DNA from: Methanomicrobiales archaeon
Lineage (GTDB): Archaea; Halobacteriota; Methanomicrobia; Methanomicrobiales; Methanospirillaceae
Length of the DNA stretch: 42,443 bases
Assembly (NCBI GenBank): GCA_025358115.1
Contig: JANYKQ010000025.1
Span: 1 to 42,443, forward strand
Direction: 5' to 3'
Below the pieces are notes generated by a model. The model made no database searches and had not been told where the DNA came from. It saw nothing but the letters and a program-made list of their open reading frames with translations. This document shows, one piece after another, positions 36,635 through 42,443 of this stretch; positions within the stretch are counted from its first letter, which is position 1; every line of letters begins with the position of its first letter. The translations under genes were made by a program, and so were the position numbers.

Positions 36635-38383
36635 GTGAAGATCCATACCCGCGCCCTGTTCATTCTCGGTGCAACTGTTTTGATTTTGATCTTCGTAATG
36701 ACATTACTGTTTCAGTTCTTTATCCTGTCATCGTATGCAAGCCTCGAGGAGAAGGAATCTTTTGTCAATGTCCAGCGGGTAACGAGCCAGATCGATTTCG
36801 AAAAAGAAAATTTTGGGGGAAAAATACAGGATTGGGCGGTGTGGGATGATACTTACCAGTTCATGGCTGACCGCAACCCGGCATATGCACAGAGCAACAT
36901 AGATTTTCCTGCGACCTATAAAAGTCTCCAGATAAACGGAATCCTGTATTATGACCGTGCAGGGAACTATTTTGATGGCAGATGGAATGACCCGCAGAAC
37001 AAAACCATGACAGAAGTTCCTCAAAGTGTTCGGGAATATTTTGATCGCAATATCGTCCTGTTCAATGGATCGGCTGATGACAGGACAACTACGGGTTTTA
37101 TCCAGATACCCGGAGGAATATACTTAGTTACTCTCCACTCAATTCTTCCCAGCAGCGTAACCGGGCCCTCCCGGGGGACCATTGTCATGGTCCGCAGGTA
37201 TAATGATGATCAGATACTGCGGCTGCAGGACCGGGCACACATTCCCATGAAAATGATACCTCTCGATGAGGCATGGCTCAGGACCGATCCCATTGTCCTC
37301 CAACTGACGGCTCCCGGTGCCCCGGATTATATCAGCAGGATACATGACTCCTCAACCCTGATAAGTTCAACCATCATCCCCGACCTTGAGGGAAAGCCGG
37401 CTCTTCTCCTGAAAGTGACAACGATTCGGAGCGTTTACCAGCAGGGGGTAACCACCATCATGTTTATTCTCGCGGCATTCCTGATCACGACTGTCGTATT
37501 TGTTCTTGTTACCGGACTGCTCCTGAAAAAGTACATCGTAAACCCGCTCACCGATCTGGATACCGCGACAAAAGCGATCGGGCAGAGACGTGACCTGTCG
37601 GAGAGGTTGACAATCAGCGGGGATGATGAGATTGCCTCGCTGAAACATTCGCTCAACGCGATGCTGCAGGAGCTGCAGGACAGCCAGGTCGATCTGTCCC
37701 TCCGGAAACAGGAATTGACAGAGGCAAACCGCAAGGCCAACCTGTACCTTGACATCTATCTCGATGTTCTCACGTACGAGATCATGAATGCGGTCTTTTC
37801 CTTAACCGGGTATGCTGATATCCTGAAAAACCGGGTCGGGGAGAAAGAGAGGGGATTTACCCTGCGTATGCTCGAGACTTTAAAGAAAAGCCAGGCGGTT
37901 ATCCGGAATATCGAGACCATCTCACGGATCTACAAACACCCGCCGGAACAAAAACCGGTCAATCTTCAGGATGTTATAATCAAAGAGGTTGCGGCCAATA
38001 ATGAAATTGTTATCCGGTACAGGAACTGTGAGGGTGTTGTTCTCGCAGATGAAATGCTTCCTGTGGTCTTCAAGAACCTCTTCTCAAACAGTTTAAAATC
38101 CGGCGGATCTGCTGTTGAAATAGAAGTGAGCGCGGAGGATCAGCCTGATGGCATGGTACAGGTATCCGTATGCGATAACGGCACAGGAATTCCGGATGAG
38201 ATAAAACCGGGGATTTTTGACCGTTTCTTACTGGACTCCGAAAAGCGCAGCAGTTACGGGCTGGGGTTGCATATCACGAAAATGCTTATCGAAGCCTACG
38301 GTGGAAGGATCTGGGCGGATGACCGGGTACCCGGGCAACCTGAAAACGGTGCTGCGATCCGGTTTACGTTAAAACGCGGTTGA
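36635..38383 (+). CDS. CHASE4-HAMP histidine kinase-like protein, H box His replaced by Tyr
   Basis: 582 aa, GTG start. Transmembrane helices at about 8-31 and 272-296 flank a CHASE4-type extracytoplasmic sensor (QDWAVWDDTYQFM at about 65-77). HAMP (297-349) leads by a coiled coil into the kinase-like part. The H-box region reads DVLTYEIMNAV, with Tyr381 where homologues have His. The ATP domain is well kept: N box NLFSNSL (481-487), G1 CDNGTGIP (513-520) and G2 SSYGLGLHITKMLIEAYGG. It may therefore bind ATP without autophosphorylating, or signal by conformation. The kinase subtype differs from the surrounding HDINNQ modules. It is transcribed singly, divergent from the operon at 30451-36164. 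The CHASE4 ligand is unknown. Confidence 0.9.
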   Translation: MKIHTRALFILGATVLILIFVMTLLFQFFILSSYASLEEKESFVNVQRVTSQIDFEKENFGGKIQDWAVWDDTYQFMADRNPAYAQSNIDFPATYKSLQINGILYYDRAGNYFDGRWNDPQNKTMTEVPQSVREYFDRNIVLFNGSADDRTTTGFIQIPGGIYLVTLHSILPSSVTGPSRGTIVMVRRYNDDQILRLQDRAHIPMKMIPLDEAWLRTDPIVLQLTAPGAPDYISRIHDSSTLISSTIIPDLEGKPALLLKVTTIRSVYQQGVTTIMFILAAFLITTVVFVLVTGLLLKKYIVNPLTDLDTATKAIGQRRDLSERLTISGDDEIASLKHSLNAMLQELQDSQVDLSLRKQELTEANRKANLYLDIYLDVLTYEIMNAVFSLTGYADILKNRVGEKERGFTLRMLETLKKSQAVIRNIETISRIYKHPPEQKPVNLQDVIIKEVAANNEIVIRYRNCEGVVLADEMLPVVFKNLFSNSLKSGGSAVEIEVSAEDQPDGMVQVSVCDNGTGIPDEIKPGIFDRFLLDSEKRSSYGLGLHITKMLIEAYGGRIWADDRVPGQPENGAAIRFTLKRG

Positions 38384-38442
38384 ATGTTATTCCGGCTTTT
38401 TCTTTCCCGTAAACGCGGGATAATACGTGATCCTTTAACCTG

Positions 38443-38622
38443 ATGAGAGCGACTGGCATGACAGAGATAATCGCTTCCGGGATTGATGCCGGTGTATGGC
38501 CCCTCCTCCTTATCATCTCCACTCCGGTTGTCATCCCCCGGCACACGTTTAAAAAGATTAATCAGTTTTCTCCCGAAATTCCGATACTGCATTTGTCGCT
38601 GGTGAAAATGGTGCCCTTGTGA
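38443..38622 (+). CDS. candidate 59-aa hydrophobic protein before the REC kinase
   Basis: ATG at 38443 (a second in-frame ATG at 38458 gives 54 aa) opens a frame that ends at a TGA overlapping the GTG start of the next gene as GTGA, the same coupling overlap used in the 5658-25193 operon. It includes a hydrophobic stretch, VWPLLLIISTPVVI, that could be one membrane segment. No family or strong ribosome binding site is seen. It is otherwise the only content of the gap 38384-38618. Confidence 0.28.
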   Translation: MRATGMTEIIASGIDAGVWPLLLIISTPVVIPRHTFKKINQFSPEIPILHLSLVKMVPL

Positions 38623-41483
38623 TCTCTGTCCTCTATATCGATGATGAACCCGGCCTTCTCGAGATTGGCAAACTTTTTTTGGAAGATAACGGGGGTTTTT
38701 CCGTGGATTGCGAACTATCTGCAAAAGACGCGCTCAGCCGGATTGCACACGGGAACTATGACGCAGTGGTCTCGGATTACCAGATGCCGGGGATGGATGG
38801 CATCACCCTGTTAAAAAAAGTGAGGATAGCTGACAGATCCATCCCGTTTATCCTGTTCACCGGCAGGGGCCGGGAGGAAGTGGTGATCGAAGCCCTCAAT
38901 AACGGTGCAGATTTTTATCTCCAGAAAGGCGGGGAACCGGAGTCGCAGTTCGTTGAGCTCGCCCACAAGATCCGTCTTGCCGTGGATCGCTGCCGTGCCG
39001 AATCCGCGATTAAGAGGGCTACCGGATTACTTACTGCAACCCTGAACTCTACTGCTGATGGTATACTGGTCGTGGATAACGCCGGAAAGATCGTCCAGTA
39101 TAACCAGAAATTCCGGGAAATGTGGCATGTCCCGGAGTCGGTTCTTGGATCAAGAGATGACCAGATGACTCTTTCCTATGTCATGGGGCAGCTCAAACGA
39201 CCCGGTGAGTTTGCAGCCCGGGTGGAACAGCTGTACAAGACCCCCTCCGCATGCGGGCTGGATATTGTAGACCTGCTGGATGGCAGGGTCTTCGAGCGCT
39301 ACTCCCAGCCACAGATGCACGGCGATGCGATTGCCGGGAGGGTCTGGAGTTTCCGGGATATTACACCCCGTATCCTTGTTGAGATGGAACTTCGTGCAGC
39401 AAACGAACAGATGGCTGCGGCGCTCGACCTGCTCAAAGCGACCGAAGGCTCCCTCCTTGACCAGAACCGGCAACTCACCGAACAGAAACGTACGCTGGCA
39501 GAGGCCGAGGAGCGGTTCCGGTTCTTCATGAATCACCTGCCCGGTACCGTATGGGCAATAGATCCCGCCATGCGGTTTACCCTCTCGCAGGGAAGTGGTC
39601 TTGGTGAACTGGGCCTGGCACCTGATCATGTCGTGGGAATGTCGCTTACTGCTCTTTTCGGCACCGATAATCCCTCACATCCGGTAATTGCCGGTCATTC
39701 CCGTGCCCTTCTGGGAGAAAATGTAGATTTCGAATACGAGCATAAGGGATCATTCTTCCGGATATCTCTTTCACCCGTCCACGACATCCAGGGACATATA
39801 ACCGGTGTTGCAGGTATTGCTGTCGATATCACTGACAACTGGCGCAGTCATGATGAGGTGCTCAAAAAGAACGAGGACCTCTCACAGCTGAACGAAGAAC
39901 TGCGGGCATATGAAGAGGAACTCCGGCAGAACCTCGATGAGCTCGGAGTAAAAGATCGACAACTTTCCGAAAGCGAGGAGATGTTCCGGAGGGCATTCCA
40001 TGCCTGCCCGGCGCCGATAATCCTTTCCCGGGCAGAAAGCGGAAAATACCTTGACGTGAATGAACAGTTTCTCACAACCCTCGGGTATACCCGTGAGGAT
40101 GTGATCGGCCGCACATCAAACGATATCCGGTTCTTCGTAAACCCGGCCGAGCGTGAAGTGATGGTTGAACACCTGCACGCTGACCGCAGGATCCGGAACA
40201 AGGAATACCGGCTGCACCGGAAGAATGGAACCGAGCTCCTTGCGCTCGTGAACGCGGAACTCTTTGAACTCAACAATGAAGACTGTATCCTCTTTATCGT
40301 AGACGATATAACGGCCGAGCGTGAAGCACAGGAGGAGATCCTCCGGAAGAACGAGGAACTCTCCCGGCTGACCGAAGAGCTTATGGCATCGGAAGAGGAA
40401 TTGCGGCAGAATATCGCAGAGCTTGGTGCTAAAGAACGGCTGCTGACCGAGAGCGAGAGGAAGTTTTCCTCACTTTATATGCATATGATTGAAGGTGCTG
40501 CCCTCCACGAGCTCACGTATGATAACCTTGGTGCTCCTGAGGATTATATCATCATTGAGACGAATCCTGCATTCAGCCTGCAACTAGACATCCCGCGGGA
40601 GACCGTCATAGGCAGGACCAGCCGGGAAGCATATGGTGTCACCACTCCGCCGTACTTTGATATCTACGCCCGTGTGGCCCTGAGCGGTAAACCGGAGGTC
40701 TTTGAGACATATTTCGCGCCGCTCTCAAAACATTTCTCGATCTCGGTTTTCAGTCCGTACAAGGGCAGCTTTGCGACAATCTTTGAAGATATTACCTCGC
40801 GCCGGCGGGCGGAAGAAACCCTTCTCCAGGCAAACCGGAAGCTCAATCTCCTTTCAGACATAACACGGCACGATATCACCAACCAGCTCTCGGTTCTTAA
40901 AGGCTACCTTACCCTCATGGAAAAGAAGCAGCCAAATCCAATACACCTTGAGTATATCAGGAAGGCGTCAGCATCTGCCCAGTGCATCTCGTCCATGATC
41001 CGCTTCACCCGGGAATATGAGTTGATCGGTGTCAATGCTCCCGTATGGCAGGAGTGCCGCTCGCTCGTACATATTTCGGCAGGACAGATCACGTCCGGCC
41101 GGGTCAGGATACAAAATGATCTCCCTGCCGGCATGGAGGTGTTTGCAGACCCGCTGGTTGTCAAGGTCTTTTACAACCTCATGGACAACGCGGTGCAATA
41201 CGGCGGGAAGATCAGGACTATACGTTTCGCATCTGAACAACGCAATGGCGATCAAATCATCGTATGCGAAGATGATGGCGATGGTATCCCCGGTGACCTT
41301 AAAGAGATGATTTTCGATCATGGATTCGGCAAGAACACCGGCCTTGGCCTGGCCCTTACCCGGGAGATCCTCGATATTACCGGCATGACCATTCGTGAGA
41401 CCGGTGAACACGGTGCGGGAGCCCGGTTCGAGATCACGGTACCCGGCGGGGCGTACCGGTCACGTGAAAGCGAACAGCGGTGA
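38619..41483 (+). CDS. REC/four-PAS histidine kinase
   Basis: 954 aa from a GTG; GGTG at 38610-38613 is a weak ribosome binding site. REC (about 1-125) has Asp53 in VSDYQMPGMDG and Lys in DFYLQKGGEP. Four PAS domains follow at about 133-250, 297-406, 453-566 and 614-728, joined by coiled coils rich in ELR/EELRQN. The kinase core is complete: His751 in TRHDITNQL, N box NLMDNAV, G1 CEDDGDGIP and G2 TGLGLALTREIL. Its C-terminal module is very close to that of the binding-domain kinase at 25340-27898, suggesting recent duplication or exchange. The REC domain probably couples it to another kinase in the cluster. A run of nine T near 41671 in the following gap may terminate it. Confidence 0.93.
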   Translation: MISVLYIDDEPGLLEIGKLFLEDNGGFSVDCELSAKDALSRIAHGNYDAVVSDYQMPGMDGITLLKKVRIADRSIPFILFTGRGREEVVIEALNNGADFYLQKGGEPESQFVELAHKIRLAVDRCRAESAIKRATGLLTATLNSTADGILVVDNAGKIVQYNQKFREMWHVPESVLGSRDDQMTLSYVMGQLKRPGEFAARVEQLYKTPSACGLDIVDLLDGRVFERYSQPQMHGDAIAGRVWSFRDITPRILVEMELRAANEQMAAALDLLKATEGSLLDQNRQLTEQKRTLAEAEERFRFFMNHLPGTVWAIDPAMRFTLSQGSGLGELGLAPDHVVGMSLTALFGTDNPSHPVIAGHSRALLGENVDFEYEHKGSFFRISLSPVHDIQGHITGVAGIAVDITDNWRSHDEVLKKNEDLSQLNEELRAYEEELRQNLDELGVKDRQLSESEEMFRRAFHACPAPIILSRAESGKYLDVNEQFLTTLGYTREDVIGRTSNDIRFFVNPAEREVMVEHLHADRRIRNKEYRLHRKNGTELLALVNAELFELNNEDCILFIVDDITAEREAQEEILRKNEELSRLTEELMASEEELRQNIAELGAKERLLTESERKFSSLYMHMIEGAALHELTYDNLGAPEDYIIIETNPAFSLQLDIPRETVIGRTSREAYGVTTPPYFDIYARVALSGKPEVFETYFAPLSKHFSISVFSPYKGSFATIFEDITSRRRAEETLLQANRKLNLLSDITRHDITNQLSVLKGYLTLMEKKQPNPIHLEYIRKASASAQCISSMIRFTREYELIGVNAPVWQECRSLVHISAGQITSGRVRIQNDLPAGMEVFADPLVVKVFYNLMDNAVQYGGKIRTIRFASEQRNGDQIIVCEDDGDGIPGDLKEMIFDHGFGKNTGLGLALTREILDITGMTIRETGEHGAGARFEITVPGGAYRSRESEQR

Positions 41484-41750
41484 TTTACGGCGGCGCAAAA
41501 TCACTGCCCACAGGGTCTGGTTTGAATAACCCGATCAATGTTCTGTTTTCATAAAGACAGAATTCGATCTCCTGGTACAGGGTGCCATAACTCATCTCCC
41601 GGTCCCTGCCTGGACCCGGGCTTCCTGAAATAATACCGGCCGGGAACCCGTCCCGGAACTGCATCCAATTTTTTTTTAAGGTAAGGATTACGCGGGTATG
41701 TCTCAGGAAAGGACCACAACGCTAATCATACTGGGTGTACATTTTCATGT

Positions 41751-42116
41751 ATGCAGGATCGGGCAGAGAAACATTTCAACAAGGCGGCTGATTTCGCCAA
41801 ACTGGGGGAGCTTGAAAAAGCGATAGCATTGTTCGACAAGGCGCTTATCCTTGAACCCGGGAATGATATGTTGTGGGTTCTGCGTGGATCGTTCCTGGAT
41901 GATCTCGGCCAGTATTCAGAATCCCTTGCATCGTACGACAAGGCGCTTGCTATTAAGACGGATTATCCTGTTGCATGGAACAGCCGGGGCATTGTGTTGC
42001 GTAAACTCGGCCGGAATTCTGATGCGGTAGCTTCATTTGACCGGGCCCTTGCCCTTAACCCGTCCTATGCCGATGCGAAAAAAAACCGGGAACTTGCATT
42101 GCGGGAAAACCCGTAG
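41751..42116 (+). CDS. Small TPR-repeat protein
   Basis: 121 aa made almost wholly of three tetratricopeptide repeats (AEKHFNKAADFAKLGELEKA, then SFLDDLGQYSESLASYDKAL and GIVLRKLGRNSDAVASFDRA), each with the Leu-Gly and Ala-x-x-x-(F/Y)-D-x-A-L pattern. Such proteins mediate protein-protein contacts; the partner is unknown. There is no signal peptide, so it is cytoplasmic. The ATG has no Shine-Dalgarno sequence and only a weak TATA-like sequence about 28 bases upstream. It ends in TAG and faces the cheW copy at the window edge. A role as adaptor for the signalling proteins is only a guess from location. Confidence 0.9.
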   Translation: MQDRAEKHFNKAADFAKLGELEKAIALFDKALILEPGNDMLWVLRGSFLDDLGQYSESLASYDKALAIKTDYPVAWNSRGIVLRKLGRNSDAVASFDRALALNPSYADAKKNRELALRENP

Positions 42117-42286
42117 AGAAATATCACCGGTCACCCGTTAACCCGGAGAAAACACCCAGATTTTTTAAGAGGTTCTCACAAAAATATTCCGATAAACCGT
42201 TTATTCCCGGATAAAAAAGCGGGGTTCTCCTGCGCTGATATCCGTTTGCCAGGAATTAGTTTTAGGAACCAATCTCTTTTTTTCGC

Positions 42287-42443
42287 TCAGGCAACCGACA
42301 TTCCTTCGCCAATATCCTTGAGCAGGTACTTGATATCGACCCAGATGATCAGTTCGTTCTTCTCGTGCTCCTTGTCCTTTACCTTCTTCTTGATGATGCC
42401 GAGGATCGCTGTGTCTTCATTTGCATCCGATGCGGAAGTCTTG
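42287..42443 (-). CDS. cheW: Second CheW, C-terminal end only
   Basis: The minus strand encodes the last 52 residues of a CheW, including ILGIIKKKVKDKEHEKNEL and WVDIKYLLKDIGEGMS, ending in TGA at 42287. The 5' part lies beyond the window. Bases 42297-42443 are about 90% identical to 1286-1432 in the first cheW, in the same orientation. An upstream MCP gene beyond the edge would mirror the left-hand pair, but this cannot be seen. Confidence 0.9.
   Translation of the reverse strand, partial: KTSASDANEDTAILGIIKKKVKDKEHEKNELIIWVDIKYLLKDIGEGMSVA

Overview
The window looks like a chromosomal segment of a methanogenic archaeon of the order Methanomicrobiales, probably near Methanoregula or Methanosphaerula. 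This is an inference. It rests on histidine kinases with the methanogen-type H box (HDINNQ), a short archaeal MetE-type methionine synthase, a GH57 alpha-amylase, archaeal TATA boxes placed for leaderless transcripts, and frequent GTG starts. I see no rRNA, tRNA, CRISPR array or transposase.

Layout. 1-813 is the 5' part of a GH57 glycosidase gene (minus strand). 1276-5372 is a minus-strand pair, mcp then cheW, joined by a TGATG overlap; the MCP carries five 91-residue HAMP-like repeats. A 285-bp divergent promoter region follows. From 5658 to 25193 runs one very tight plus-strand operon whose successive genes overlap or abut. In order it encodes an HTH/8-PAS kinase, a REC domain, a PAS-PAS kinase in the same frame as that REC but behind a TAG codon, a REC/11-PAS kinase of 1811 aa, a 6-PAS protein without a kinase, CheR, a bacterial-style hybrid kinase with two REC domains, and a REC/PAS pseudokinase. 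A kinase with an extracytoplasmic NMT1/THI5-like binding domain follows at 25340-27898. Then come about 1.4 kb without a convincing gene, holding three copies of a roughly 350-bp structured repeat, and metE.

The right side has two coupled minus-strand kinases (30451-36164), a divergent 437-bp region with a 10-bp inverted repeat around a TATA box, a CHASE4/HAMP kinase, a REC/4-PAS kinase, a small TPR protein and the 3' end of a second cheW. The two cheW ends, 41 kb apart and in the same orientation, are about 90% identical.

How it may work. This is a dense sensory island: about 43 PAS domains, nine kinase-like proteins, seven REC domains, one CheR, one MCP and two CheW. No response regulator with a DNA-binding or enzymatic output is seen. 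The only DNA-binding-like domain is the N-terminal HTH of the first kinase. Several kinase modules have lost a key motif: phosphoacceptor His to Arg or Tyr, or a degenerate G2 box. The set therefore looks like a mixture of active kinases and pseudokinase or scaffold partners exchanging signals through REC domains, possibly reaching chemotaxis through CheR, MCP and CheW. That network is inference; the domain layout, overlaps and missing residues are read directly.
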